Source: Myxococcus dinghuensis | GTDB taxonomy: Bacteria > Myxococcota > Myxococcia > Myxococcales > Myxococcaceae | Assembly: GCF_024198235.1 (NCBI RefSeq) | Contig: NZ_JAKCFB010000023.1 | Coordinates: forward strand, 1-64,000 | Direction of reading: 5' to 3' | Length of the DNA stretch: 64,000 nt | Shown: piece by piece, positions 18,100 through 27,360 of the stretch | Numbering within the stretch: position 1 is the first letter of the stretch | Layout: every line of letters starts with the position of its first letter | Translations under genes and position numbers: made by a program | Notes under the pieces: model-generated | The model's input: the letters and a program-made list of their open reading frames with translations, nothing else | What the model was told of the DNA's origin: nothing | Databases searched by the model: none

Positions 18100-20352
18100 T
18101 TACGGCTCCGGGTAGTGCCAGACCCGACCGTCGTCACCGACGATCCAGAAGTTTCCGGGGCCCGTCGCGGCGATGTCATAGAGGGCCTTGGCGGGGACAT
18201 CCGTGGTCGGCGCGGGCAGCTTCGGCTGCTTGGCCCAACCGAACTGCGTGAGCCGGTGGAGCTGCGCCGTCGTGCTCTTGTCCACGACGTAGGAGTCGAG
18301 GGCATCCGGATTGGGCGGCACCACCACGCTGGTGAAGTCCACGGTCCCCACGGCAGGCGCTTGATTCCAGGTGGAGGTCCCGTCCCACCGCCACGCGCGG
18401 CCATTGGTTCCCACCGCCGTGGCCATCGTGTTGCTTCCCATCCACACCGCGCTGACATAGCCGTTCGCCGGAGAAGGCAGGATCTGCTGCGGGATGGGAT
18501 TGGCCCAATCACTGTTCCAATAGGACCACAGCCGAGGGTTCTCGGTCCCCCCAGACCCCGAGGCGACCACCATGCGAGTCACATCGAGGCCATGGATGCC
18601 GTAATACTTGCCAGTGTTGTCATTGCGCTGGGTCGGCGCGGTGCCAGGAACCCAGGAGTGGAGGCGACCCTCGACGTCCACCAGGTAGATCGTCACCGTC
18701 AACGTCGGGGGCGTGCCGGACTCGAACCCGATCATCCCCCGCACCTCCTCATTTCCAGAAACGTTGGCCTGGGCACTGCAGCTCGTGCCGTCATGCTTCG
18801 CGAGACGTCCGTTCTGGCCCGCCAGATACACATTGCCCGCCGAATCCACCCACGACGCCAACCAATCCGTCTTGCCACAATGATTGACGGCCGGTGTGCT
18901 GCCCTCGCTGAAGTTCGTGAACCCCTGCCCCGCGGCCTTGCGAACCACCAGCTTGCCATCCATGCCCGCCACCCACACCGGGTAGCCGTTCGCGCCCACC
19001 GCCACCGTTCGCCAGTCGTGGCCGTCTCCGCCCAGGGCAACATCCGGCACCGCCCTCAGCGAGCCTCCACACGCCAGGTCTTCATCCGCCGTGCCCGAGC
19101 AGTTGTTGTCGATGGCGTCGCACACCTCCACCCCACCGACCTTCACCTTCGGGTCCGCGTCATCGCAGTCCTGACGGTTGCCGAGCACGTGGCCCGCGGG
19201 AGGATTGGCTCCCTCGCAGACCTCCGCCGCCGAGACATCCGCTGAGCCCTGCCCGTCCCCATCGACGTCCGGGTAGTACAGCGCCGGGTCCGCCTTGTTG
19301 CACACCACGGAGTTCTGGTCCGCGCCGCAGACGAACACTCCACCGCAGCTCCCCGCGCAGGCCTGCCCCTTCGTCGTGAAGGTCTCGTCCACGTCGACGT
19401 CACAGTCGTTGTCGATGTCGTCGCAGACCTCGGGGTTCCCAGGGAAGCGACGAGCCCCCACTCCAGGGCTGTCATCACAGTCGAACACCCCGTCCGCCCT
19501 GCGATGCACGTACGTGTTGCCGGAGGGCGCCGTGCAGCTCAGCGTGGGCGCCTCGTTCCGGGGGAACGTGTCGTTGTCGGCGTCGAGGAACCACTCCTTG
19601 TCGAAGCCCTCGTCCACCACGTTGTTGCAGTTGTTGTCGATGTCGTCGCACAGCTCGGTCTTCCCGGGGTGGCGCGCCAGACCCGACACCGGGGTGTCGT
19701 CACAGTCCCCGCCCACGGTCGCGTAGCCCGTCGCGGGCTTGCACCGGTTGATGACCGAACCCGTGCCGTAGCCGTCGCCATCCCGGTCCACGTAGAGCGC
19801 CTCGATCGCCAGCCCCTCGTCCGCGGTGCCATCGCAGTCGTTGTCGATGTCGTCACAGACCTCGGTGTTGCCCGGGTAGCGCTGCGCGCCCGTGTCACGC
19901 GAGTCGTCGCAATCCGTGCCCCCGCTCGCCTTGTCCACGAACCCGTCACCGTCCGCGTCCGGCGTCGTGAACTGCATCGCGTACTGGGGCTGGATGCCCT
20001 CGCCGCTCAGGTCGAAGACGTTGACCTGCTCCTCGCCCACCCGCGCGCCGCTCTTGTCGCAGGCCTGCTCGTGCGCGGCGACCCGCACCCGGACCTGGCC
20101 GCTCCACCCCTCCTTGCGCAGCACGGCCACCTGGAGGAACGGGCCACCGGCCTCGCCGTTCCGTTCCGGCTTCGGGCTGATGAGCTTCTCGTCCCGCAGC
20201 GACGCGTCCGCGGCGTCCTCGGCGGTGACGTGGAAACAGCCCTTATCGAAGCCCGGGGAGTATTTGATGACGAGCTTGGCCGCCGCCTGTTCCTTCGACT
20301 TGGAGCAGGCGACCACCAGCAGCGGGAGCAAGAACAAGGCAAGGCGACGCAT
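18100..20352 (-). CDS. MopE-like lipoprotein, paralog of 15192-17186
   Basis: 750 aa from ATG 20352; the frame stays open to 20526 without a ribosome site or leader. Lipobox LLVVAC (Cys 17 of the precursor). It has more calcium-loop/Cys units than its paralog (roughly residues 135-430): TPDADGDGF, DRDGDGYG, several DCDD and CDDIDNDCD units and DEG turns. The C-terminal propeller-like half matches the paralog. It shares a 69-bp identical DNA block at 18496-18564 with 15585-15653. It lacks an adjacent TPR-like partner of its own, so the pair may have arisen by duplication of the lipoprotein gene alone. Probably a surface lipoprotein binding calcium or copper; not proven. Confidence 0.85.
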   Translation of the reverse strand: MRRLALFLLPLLVVACSKSKEQAAAKLVIKYSPGFDKGCFHVTAEDAADASLRDEKLISPKPERNGEAGGPFLQVAVLRKEGWSGQVRVRVAAHEQACDKSGARVGEEQVNVFDLSGEGIQPQYAMQFTTPDADGDGFVDKASGGTDCDDSRDTGAQRYPGNTEVCDDIDNDCDGTADEGLAIEALYVDRDGDGYGTGSVINRCKPATGYATVGGDCDDTPVSGLARHPGKTELCDDIDNNCNNVVDEGFDKEWFLDADNDTFPRNEAPTLSCTAPSGNTYVHRRADGVFDCDDSPGVGARRFPGNPEVCDDIDNDCDVDVDETFTTKGQACAGSCGGVFVCGADQNSVVCNKADPALYYPDVDGDGQGSADVSAAEVCEGANPPAGHVLGNRQDCDDADPKVKVGGVEVCDAIDNNCSGTADEDLACGGSLRAVPDVALGGDGHDWRTVAVGANGYPVWVAGMDGKLVVRKAAGQGFTNFSEGSTPAVNHCGKTDWLASWVDSAGNVYLAGQNGRLAKHDGTSCSAQANVSGNEEVRGMIGFESGTPPTLTVTIYLVDVEGRLHSWVPGTAPTQRNDNTGKYYGIHGLDVTRMVVASGSGGTENPRLWSYWNSDWANPIPQQILPSPANGYVSAVWMGSNTMATAVGTNGRAWRWDGTSTWNQAPAVGTVDFTSVVVPPNPDALDSYVVDKSTTAQLHRLTQFGWAKQPKLPAPTTDVPAKALYDIAATGPGNFWIVGDDGRVWHYPEP
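18496..18564. repeat. 69-bp direct repeat, copy 2
   Basis: Second copy of the block at 15585-15653, in the equivalent place of the paralogous gene. Confidence 0.9.
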
Positions 20353-20536
20353 GGGGCGGCACTCTACCGCAGCCCACCCCCCTGTCGCTGTTCCCAGGTG
20401 AACCTTCCCCCACCCTCTGTCCACCGGCGACGGACCACCCCTCCCGGAAGACCACCGCCCCATCCCCCCAGACTCGGCTGCCTGCTTTCGGCCACCCAGC
20501 ATTCCAAGGTTCCGAGCAGCACCCACCCCAGGCCTG

Positions 20537-20562
20537 GGGTGCCGGGGACGCCCCCGGCACCC
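20537..20562 (-). terminator. Strong GC hairpin terminator
   Basis: Perfect 11-bp stem GGGTGCCGGGG / CCCCGGCACCC with a four-base loop, 13 bases past the stop of the minus-strand dipeptidase-like gene. It would end that transcript before the next lipoprotein gene. Confidence 0.65.
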
Positions 20563-20574
20563 GCGCCTTTCCGC

Positions 20575-22875
20575 CTACTTACAGGTGAAGGACCAGCGGC
20601 ACGTGCCGGACTGGCACTCGCGGCCGGAGGCACAGGCCGCCCCCCGCCCCTTCTTGTTCTGGCACTTGCCCGAGTTCAGCCCCCAGCCACAGTACTGGCT
20701 CGCACCACAGTGCGAGTCGCTGTCACACAAGCAACTGCCCGTGGGGTTCAGGTAGCAGTCCGCGCTGCACCGGTTCGTCGTGCACTCCCGGTCGGACTTG
20801 CACGTCTGCCCGTACGCCTTCGAGTTCGGCGTGAAGCACCACCCCACCGCGTCCAGGCAGCCGCCGCACTCGCCGGACTGGCACTGGCCATCCCGGCTGC
20901 ACGACACCCAGTCCGCCTTCTTCTGCACGCAGTCGTTGTCCGCCGGGTTGCCCGGGGTGTCCTTCTGGCAGTACCCCGTCCCGCCGCAGTCCTCGTCGCC
21001 GTTGCACACGCAGCGGCCCTTGATGAGGCTGCACACCACCGAGGAGCACTGCTCCGTCAGACACTCGTCGTCGAAGCGGCAGTCCTGGTTCATGTCCTTC
21101 GAGTCCGGCGCGTAGTGCTTGCCACACACCGTGGGGTACGCCGCCTCGCGGTCCTCCGGCTTCACCCACGGCGCCACGCCCGTCGTGTCGATGTCCAGCG
21201 CCGCGTCCGCCATGCCCGCGCGGGCCGCCGTCGTCCGCTCCCACATCCGGATGAACGTCTCCGACGAGCCCGTCAGCCCCGACGTGTTCACCCCCAGGTT
21301 CTTCAGGTCCCGGACCATGTCCGGCAGCAGGCCCACGTGCGCCAGGCCGAACTCGTCGAACGGCGTCCCCAGCCGGCCCGGCCCCTTCAACACCTGCTGC
21401 CGCGCCTGTGCGTCCGCCTCCGCCTGGAACCCCGCCGAGCACGCCCCGTGGTCACCGAAGCGCGGCCGCGTCTGCTGGATGAAGCCGTTGAAGTCCGCGC
21501 CGAACGCCATGGGCACCTTCAAGCCCTGACGGCCGAACTCGTACGCCTGCGCGAACGAGCGCGAGGAGCCCTGGCAGTTGTTCTCCACGCCGGACTTCGT
21601 GTACGCGCGCGTCTCGTCGTGCGCCGTGCGCAGGCCGAACATGCCGCCCGTGCGACGCAGCATCTGCACCACCCACGCGGGCGTCGTCTTCTCGTTCTCC
21701 GCCAGCTTGCCGTTCATCACCTCGCGGAAGTGGCCGTGGCTCACGTACAGCGGGTAGTACGTGTTGCGCTCCGCCACCGCGTACGCGTCCCGCACGCCCT
21801 TCTCCGACAGGTGCGCCAGGTCGATGAGCATCCCCTTGTCCATCATCGCCTGCATCAGCTGCTGCCCCTCCGCCGTCAGGCCCCGCACGTTGCGGCAGCT
21901 CGAGTCCACGTCGAAGCCCAGCGTCAGCCCGCCCACCGTCAGCCCGCAGTCCGAGTCGATGTGGCAGTTCTCCAGGAACTGCGCCGCCTGGAAGATGGCG
22001 TTGTGCGGCGCCGCGCCGCCGAAGCGGTTGTCCAGCTGGTGCACCGGCTGCAACGTGCGCACGCCCAGCGCGTGGAAGCGCTCCAGCTCCGCGCGCCAGT
22101 CCTTCGCGCCGAACAGCTTGCTCGTCTCGATGGAGAGCACCATCGCCAGCTTGCCCTCGGAGATGATGCGCCGCGCGTCCGCCGGCGTCAGCGCCAGGTC
22201 CACCCAGTCCCGCGTCGCCGCGAACTCACGCGCCTTCTGCAACTGCACCTCCACGTCCACCATCTCGTCGCATGGCCGCGTGCGGTTCTGCGGCGGCAGC
22301 GCCTCGCACAGGAAGCCGTTGCTCACCGCCGACACCACCACCAGCGACATGCCGCCCTGGTGCGCCTGCTTCAGCCACCCCTCCCACGACTGCTGGTGGG
22401 CAATGGTGTCCCAGCGCGGCCACTCCGTGTTCGGGTTGCGGCGCCCGTCGTGCAGGCCCGTGTCGCCCTGCGTGCCTTCGATCTTCCCCAGGAACTCCGA
22501 CCCCACCGCCCCCGCCACGCCGAACAACTGCGACAGCACCGGCACGCCGCGCAGGTCGATGTTGCTGGAGTTGGGGCACAGGTTGAGCAGGTGGCTCAGG
22601 TCCATGCGCACCCGCGCGTGGTCGCTCTCCGGCCACCCGCCGTCACAGCGGGTCAGCGCGTCCGTCACGGTGCCGTGGAACCAACCTCCGCCGAACGCCT
22701 CCTCCGCGAACATGTGGTGGTGCAGCTCCGCGAAGCCCGGCACGCCCAGGGGCTGGGCCTGCGCCCCCAGGTCCTCCGGAGCCGGCGCCCGCTCCTCCTC
22801 CTGCACCGGGGTACAGGACAAGGCCATGGCCATGACGAAGGTGGAACAACAGCGCAGCAGTGGGTGACGGGACAT
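20575..22875 (-). CDS. M19 (membrane dipeptidase)-like lipoprotein with Cys-rich C-terminus
   Basis: 766 aa. The N-terminus is a lipoprotein-type signal ending ALSC. The first ~560 residues resemble the renal/membrane dipeptidase (M19) amidohydrolase fold: an early HHH metal site in ELHHHMF, IDLAHLSEKG (DLxH motif) and YVSHGHF. The last ~190 residues hold many Cys in short units (CRFDDECLTEQCSS, CNGDEDCGGTGYC, CSRDGQCQSGECGG) like dickkopf/EGF-type modules, ending in CRWSFTCK. The combination suggests a surface-anchored hydrolase, but the sequence is far from characterised dipeptidases and the substrate is unknown. A GGGAG ribosome site precedes the ATG; a strong hairpin follows the stop. Confidence 0.8.
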   Translation of the reverse strand: MSRHPLLRCCSTFVMAMALSCTPVQEEERAPAPEDLGAQAQPLGVPGFAELHHHMFAEEAFGGGWFHGTVTDALTRCDGGWPESDHARVRMDLSHLLNLCPNSSNIDLRGVPVLSQLFGVAGAVGSEFLGKIEGTQGDTGLHDGRRNPNTEWPRWDTIAHQQSWEGWLKQAHQGGMSLVVVSAVSNGFLCEALPPQNRTRPCDEMVDVEVQLQKAREFAATRDWVDLALTPADARRIISEGKLAMVLSIETSKLFGAKDWRAELERFHALGVRTLQPVHQLDNRFGGAAPHNAIFQAAQFLENCHIDSDCGLTVGGLTLGFDVDSSCRNVRGLTAEGQQLMQAMMDKGMLIDLAHLSEKGVRDAYAVAERNTYYPLYVSHGHFREVMNGKLAENEKTTPAWVVQMLRRTGGMFGLRTAHDETRAYTKSGVENNCQGSSRSFAQAYEFGRQGLKVPMAFGADFNGFIQQTRPRFGDHGACSAGFQAEADAQARQQVLKGPGRLGTPFDEFGLAHVGLLPDMVRDLKNLGVNTSGLTGSSETFIRMWERTTAARAGMADAALDIDTTGVAPWVKPEDREAAYPTVCGKHYAPDSKDMNQDCRFDDECLTEQCSSVVCSLIKGRCVCNGDEDCGGTGYCQKDTPGNPADNDCVQKKADWVSCSRDGQCQSGECGGCLDAVGWCFTPNSKAYGQTCKSDRECTTNRCSADCYLNPTGSCLCDSDSHCGASQYCGWGLNSGKCQNKKGRGAACASGRECQSGTCRWSFTCK

Positions 22876-22996
22876 GGGGGACTCCCTTCAGGTGGAAGGC
22901 CCCACTTAGCGACAGTCCCGCCTCCTGATTCAAGGAGGTCGACGCCATGGCGTGACTGACGCAACGCTGATGCACCGCGTCGTCAGCGGCGGGGAC

Positions 22997-24346
22997 TCAC
23001 GGCGCGGCCTGGGTGGCCACGTTGGGGCCCAGCCCGGAGGGCGCGGGCGCGAGGAAGCTGCTCGGCTCGCGCAGGCGCAGGGCGTGGGAGGCGACGGAGA
23101 AGCCCTCGGGCAGCATGCGCAGGATGCGCTCGCGCCGGTGCTCGGAGGTGGCCAGCCGCTTCTCCAGGGCCTGCTGCTCCTGGCGCGTCTGGGCGTCCAG
23201 CGGCGCGGGCCGGGACGCGAGCGTGGCCAGCCGCTCCCGCACCGCCTCCAGCTCCCGGTCGATGAGCACGGGCTGGATGTTGCGCGCCTCCTTGCGCGCG
23301 CGGCCCACGGCGTTGTTCTCGATCCACACGGGCAGCACCGCCACGTCCCCCAGCGCCACCGGCTCCCAGGGCTGGGGCCGGGCCAGCGCCACGCGCAGCA
23401 GCATGGAGTCGCGCTTGTCGCCCTCGGAGCCCTTCTTCCCGGGGCGGTGCGCGTAGAAGCGGTCCTGGTTCGCCACCAGGTTGCCCAGCGAGTACGCGAT
23501 GAGCCCGCGCCGCCCGTCCTTCGTCGTGTACGCCTCCAGCGGCTGGAGCACGTGCGGGTGGTGGCCGACGATGGCCAGCGCCCCCGCGTCCAGCATGGCC
23601 TGGCCGAACGCGCGGTCCTCCGCGTTCGGCTTGCTCGCGTACTCCGTGCCCCAATGCACCAGCACCACGAGCGCGTCGCAGCGGGCCGCCGTCCGACGGA
23701 CCTCCTCCACGGCCTCCTCCGTCGTGAGCCCCCGGTGCAGGCGGTGCACCGAGTAGGGCACGAAGGCGACGTGCGGAGCCTGTGCGTCCTTGGGGTTGCT
23801 GAAGCCGTTGAGCCAGCGCGTGAAGGACAGGAAGCCCACCTTCATGCCCCGGACGTCCACGAAGACGGGCTCCCACGCGGCGTCCTTCGTGGCGCCGGTG
23901 CCGGTGTGGCGGATGCCCGAGGCGTCCAGGTGCCGCAGCGTCTCCACGATGCCCGCGGGGAGCTGGTCACGCGCGTGGTTGTTGCCGGTGCTGACCACCT
24001 TCACCCCGGCCCCCGCGAGCGCGCGCGCCATGGCGGACGGCGCGTTGAAGAGCAGCTCGCGCGTCACCGCCCGCTTGTTGTCGGTGACGGGGGTCTCCAG
24101 GTTGAGGACGCCGATGTCCGCGGTGCGCAGCACGTCCGCGATGGGGCCGAAGACGTGGTCCCACCCCTCGTGGTTGAGCGAGGGCGCCGGGCCCCCCTCC
24201 GGAGGCACCGCGCCCGTGCGGGCGTGCTGCTCCGCCGCCGTCTTCACCTCGCCGTGCGGAATCACGTCGCCGCCGAAGACGAGCTCCACGTGCGGAGGCG
24301 TGGTGGCGAACAGCAGGGGTACGAGCAGCAGCGCGGGCGAAGGCAC
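22997..24346 (-). CDS. CapA family calcineurin-like phosphoesterase
   Basis: 449 aa with a short hydrophobic leader. CapA-type motifs appear in order: FGGDVIPHGEV, NLETPVTD, STGNNHARDQ, VHWGTEYAS, GHHPHVLQPLE and AYSLGNLVANQ, together forming the two-metal phosphoesterase site. The last ~90 residues are charged and predicted helical (ERLATLASR, EKRLATSEHRRERILR). In Bacillus, CapA takes part in poly-gamma-glutamate synthesis and export, but most homologues outside such operons have unknown substrates, and no capB/capC genes are near here. Likely periplasmic. Confidence 0.85.
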   Translation of the reverse strand: MPSPALLLVPLLFATTPPHVELVFGGDVIPHGEVKTAAEQHARTGAVPPEGGPAPSLNHEGWDHVFGPIADVLRTADIGVLNLETPVTDNKRAVTRELLFNAPSAMARALAGAGVKVVSTGNNHARDQLPAGIVETLRHLDASGIRHTGTGATKDAAWEPVFVDVRGMKVGFLSFTRWLNGFSNPKDAQAPHVAFVPYSVHRLHRGLTTEEAVEEVRRTAARCDALVVLVHWGTEYASKPNAEDRAFGQAMLDAGALAIVGHHPHVLQPLEAYTTKDGRRGLIAYSLGNLVANQDRFYAHRPGKKGSEGDKRDSMLLRVALARPQPWEPVALGDVAVLPVWIENNAVGRARKEARNIQPVLIDRELEAVRERLATLASRPAPLDAQTRQEQQALEKRLATSEHRRERILRMLPEGFSVASHALRLREPSSFLAPAPSGLGPNVATQAAP

Positions 24347-24509
24347 CCCGCCACCTTAGTCCAGCCTCCCCCCACGCCGAACTCCAGGGTCCCGGTGCTA
24401 CAAGGCGTCCCAGGTCGTCCGGCCGAGCCCACGACGGACTCGGGCCGAGCTGAGCACGACGCTCCGCCCGGCCCGAGCCCCTACTTCCACGTCGCCGAGC
24501 GGCGCGTCG

Positions 24510-25409
24510 TCACGGCGTCGGCTGGACGCAGCCCGACAGGCCGGGGTCCTGGAGGCACCCGTTCGGCTGGCAGTAGTACGTGCCCGGCGCGTTCACGCAC
24601 CGGTAGCCCTGCGGGCAGTGCTGACCGCCGCCGGCGGCGCACTCGTCGACGTCCATGCAGACGCTGGGGTGGGTGCCCTGGCAGGTGTAGCCCGGCTCCA
24701 CCCTGCACACGCTGCTGCACCCGTCGCCGGAGTGCAGGTTGCCGTCGTCACACTGCTCGGCCCCCGCCACGACGCCGTCGCCACAGAAGGCCGACCCACC
24801 GCCACCACCACCACCACCGCCCGGGGCCACCACTGTGGACAGGGCCTCCACCGCGTCGATGCCGTACAGCGACGCGATGCCGCCCAGCAGCCGGACGTAG
24901 CGATAGGGGACCCCACGGTTGTAGGGCACCACGACCGAGAAGGTGCCCAACCCCAGGTTCAGGAGGTTCGCCTGGCTGGTGGAGATGACGCTGAAGTCAT
25001 CCCGCAGGAACTGCACCTGCGCAATCACACTCAACGCCACGAGCCCGCTGTAATAGATGCGCAGCGGCCCCGTGCCCTCCTCGCCCGCACCCATGTCCAG
25101 CGTCAGCGCCGCGCCCAGCAGGCCGATGAAGCTGGCCACCTGCCCATCCGGCATGCCTACCGCCTGGTCCGCGTCGATGACCGCGACGACCCCGTTGGCG
25201 TAGACCGCGTCCGCATAGGGGTCGAACGGCGGCGCCAGGTTGTCGTTGCTCGCGCTCTTCTCCTCGGCCGTCGTCTCCCCCTCGAGCGCCGGGCTCTCCT
25301 CGGACGTCAGCTCCGACGGCTCGGGCGTGGGCCCGCAGGCCCCCAGGACAGCGACCACGAGGGCCGCGCTCAACAACCGCCACGCACTGGAATCCAGACC
25401 GACCTTCAT
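24510..25409 (-). CDS. Cys-rich lipoprotein with EGF-like domain (paralog A)
   Basis: 299 aa from ATG 25409, eight bases after GGAG; another in-frame ATG lies four codons upstream. Lipobox VLGAC. Residues ~45-190 form a beta-rich domain ([27 protein letters not shown]) shared with the neighbouring paralog. Then comes a nine-Gly linker, a myxobacterial Cys-rich repeat ([16 protein letters not shown] ending in GYTC) and a calcium-binding EGF-like unit ([26 protein letters not shown]). Probably a surface adhesin or matrix protein. The Gly linker is encoded by a CCA/CCG-type trinucleotide run near 24795-24823. Confidence 0.8.
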   Translation of the reverse strand: MKVGLDSSAWRLLSAALVVAVLGACGPTPEPSELTSEESPALEGETTAEEKSASNDNLAPPFDPYADAVYANGVVAVIDADQAVGMPDGQVASFIGLLGAALTLDMGAGEEGTGPLRIYYSGLVALSVIAQVQFLRDDFSVISTSQANLLNLGLGTFSVVVPYNRGVPYRYVRLLGGIASLYGIDAVEALSTVVAPGGGGGGGGGSAFCGDGVVAGAEQCDDGNLHSGDGCSSVCRVEPGYTCQGTHPSVCMDVDECAAGGGQHCPQGYRCVNAPGTYYCQPNGCLQDPGLSGCVQPTP

Positions 25410-25760
25410 ACCGTGCTCCATTTCGCTGATGTTCGAGACGACCCGCTCACACGAGCCGTCAGCACCATGGAACGCCCGAGATGCCTTTCTTGCTTGGATT
25501 CTCCGTGGATTACTTCCCGCCCCGTGTTTCACATGACAGGGATTGTGTCGTGCGTCGCGGGCGCGGGCGAAAAGCGACACACCGGATGGAGGAGACAACA
25601 CATTCGCGAGCAGGCATCCAGGGGTCGAGTGTTTCTTGCATGCAGCCATACGGGGTCGTCACAGGTGACAAGCAAAACGGACGCGCGGAGCCCGCCAGGC
25701 TCACGCGCGTCCGCGGTGGATGACTCGGGTTCTGGGGATTCGAGAGCGGGGTTGCGGGGC
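25410..25760. other. Intergenic region between the two paralogous lipoproteins
   Basis: 351 bp with no credible gene. It holds the upstream region of the 24510-25409 gene and, near its right end, a hairpin at 25678-25713 that would terminate the transcript of the neighbouring gene. No clear promoter box was recognised. Confidence 0.6.
25678..25713 (-). terminator. Hairpin terminator after paralog B
   Basis: Fifteen-pair stem (CGGACGCGCG plus GAGCC, pairing with GGCTC and CGCGCGTCCG) with a single bulged A and a five-base loop, 48 bases beyond the stop of the minus-strand gene. Confidence 0.6.
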
Positions 25761-26444
25761 TCAGCGCGGCGCGGGGGTGCACACGCTCGGCTGCCCGCTG
25801 CATTCGTAGCCCGGCTCCACCTGACACACGCTGCTGCAACCATCTCCGGAGGCGAGGTTGCCGTCGTCACAGACCTCGTCGCCCCGCACCTGACCGTCGC
25901 CACAGGCGTTGAAGCCCAGCGACTCCACCGCGTCCACGCCGTAGACGCCGACGACCGCGGCGCGCAGCCGGACGTAGCGGTACGGCAGGTCGTTGCCCGG
26001 ATACGGCACCGTCGCGGTGTGGTTGCCCACGCTCACGTCCAGCAGCCGCAGCGTGCTCGTGGCGACGACGTCGCCGTCCGCCTTCACGAAGTCCACCTGC
26101 GTGGCGATCGCCGCCACCAGCCCCCGGTAGTACACCTTCAGGTCGCCGGAGCCGGGCTCGCCCAGGTCCAGCACCAGCGCGGAGCCCCGGATGGAGACCA
26201 CCGTCGCCGCCCTCCCGTCCGGCGGGCCCACGGCGAGCCGGGGGCTGAGCACCGTCGCGGACGTCGAGGGCGCTACCGCGTCTGCGTACGGGTCCACGGC
26301 CAGCGCCTCCACGGCGTCCTCCACCTCTCGCGTGTCGACATCGCCGGGCTCCTCGTCGGGCGGCACGCCGCAGCCTCCCAGCAAGCCCACCAGCAACGTC
26401 AGCCCCAATGTTCTCGACATCAGCCTGTCTTGGCGGTCCTTCAT
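25761..26444 (-). CDS. Cys-rich lipoprotein (paralog B)
   Basis: 227 aa from ATG 26444, preceded by GGAG in the same arrangement as paralog A (an in-frame ATGGAG four codons upstream). Lipobox GLLGGC. The beta-rich domain matches paralog A ([42 protein letters not shown]) and is followed directly by one Cys-rich repeat ([16 protein letters not shown], ending GYEC). It lacks the Gly linker and the EGF-like unit. The two genes are a tandem duplication; surface location inferred from the lipobox. Confidence 0.8.
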   Translation of the reverse strand: MKDRQDRLMSRTLGLTLLVGLLGGCGVPPDEEPGDVDTREVEDAVEALAVDPYADAVAPSTSATVLSPRLAVGPPDGRAATVVSIRGSALVLDLGEPGSGDLKVYYRGLVAAIATQVDFVKADGDVVATSTLRLLDVSVGNHTATVPYPGNDLPYRYVRLRAAVVGVYGVDAVESLGFNACGDGQVRGDEVCDDGNLASGDGCSSVCQVEPGYECSGQPSVCTPAPR

Positions 26445-26673
26445 GATGCACTCCATTCCACCCGTCGGACGGGTGGCGGCAAGGTGCATCAGGCCCGGCC
26501 GGTTTTGTCTCGATTCATTCCACGCGCGTGACACATCCGACAGTCATTGCGGTCCGGCCACGTGCGCGACCCGGTTGTCAACACCGGTATCACCCATGAA
26601 GACAGACACGCCATGACTCATCGGCTCGGAATCAGAGAAGGAAATGAGACATCCGGAGCCGCCCACGACCCGC

Positions 26674-27234
26674 TCAGGGCTGATGGACGGAGCCGATGAA
26701 CGTGGCCCGCGTCGGGTCGCACTCCACCATGCTGGCGCGGACGATGAACCGCCCCTGGAAGACGACGTCGGGCCTCCCCGGGCGTCGCACCACGAGCGTG
26801 TAGCTCACCGGCGCCGCGGGGCTGGGCAGCCGGATGAAGCCCGCCAGGAAGAGACACACGTGGTACACGCCCGACGGAGGGGTCGTCCCCGGGGCCCAGG
26901 AGATGCGCTCCGGCCCCATCACCCGGTCGTCCAGCTCCAGCGCGCCGAAGTCCGTGCCCGGGTCGGGGCCGGGGTTCTGGTACCAGACCCGGCGCCCGGT
27001 GGGCGTGGTGACGATGAGGTCCGCGTCTCCGGGGCGGCTCCAGGTCACCGTGAACGAGAGCGGCGCCTCGCCGCCCTCGTCGACGGTGTTGCCCACGGGA
27101 GCGAGCGCCACCGACTCCTCGCTCGCCGGTGCGTCGTGGCTCGCGTCCGCCGCATGGAGGTCCACGCGCGTCAGCAGGCCGAGCGTCAACCCGAGTCGCC
27201 ACGCCAGCCAGGCGCGCCGTCGAAGTCCCTGCAT
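26674..27234 (-). CDS. Secreted protein with PPC/YfaP-like beta domain
   Basis: 186 aa with a signal peptide (residues ~1-28, LAWRLGLTLGLL). The mature part contains FTVTWSRPGDADLIVTTPTG and a later SGVYHVCLFLAG. This looks like the DxDL-containing beta-sandwich found in PPC or DUF2135/YfaP-type domains that often accompany secreted enzymes. No catalytic motif is seen. The family assignment is tentative; the gene is a stand-alone minus-strand unit. Confidence 0.65.
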   Translation of the reverse strand: MQGLRRRAWLAWRLGLTLGLLTRVDLHAADASHDAPASEESVALAPVGNTVDEGGEAPLSFTVTWSRPGDADLIVTTPTGRRVWYQNPGPDPGTDFGALELDDRVMGPERISWAPGTTPPSGVYHVCLFLAGFIRLPSPAAPVSYTLVVRRPGRPDVVFQGRFIVRASMVECDPTRATFIGSVHQP

Positions 27235-27360
27235 GGTGGTTCCCCCGCCACAGGGAGCACGAGGCGGGGCCGCGCTCGGCCTCCCTGCCCCAGCGAGGCT
27301 AGCGTGGTCACCTCCGCCGCGTCGGACCTCCCGGGTCGGGCTGTCCTGTCCGGGACATCG

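Noticed and set aside
24795-24823. CCA/CCG trinucleotide run as a phase-variation tract
   Set aside because: It encodes an in-frame Gly linker; changes by one unit would not shift the frame, so on/off switching is unlikely.
26445-26673. Possible small gene between the Cys-rich lipoprotein and the YfaP-like gene
   Set aside because: No frame has a ribosome site with a plausible protein; nothing recognised in this 229-bp gap.
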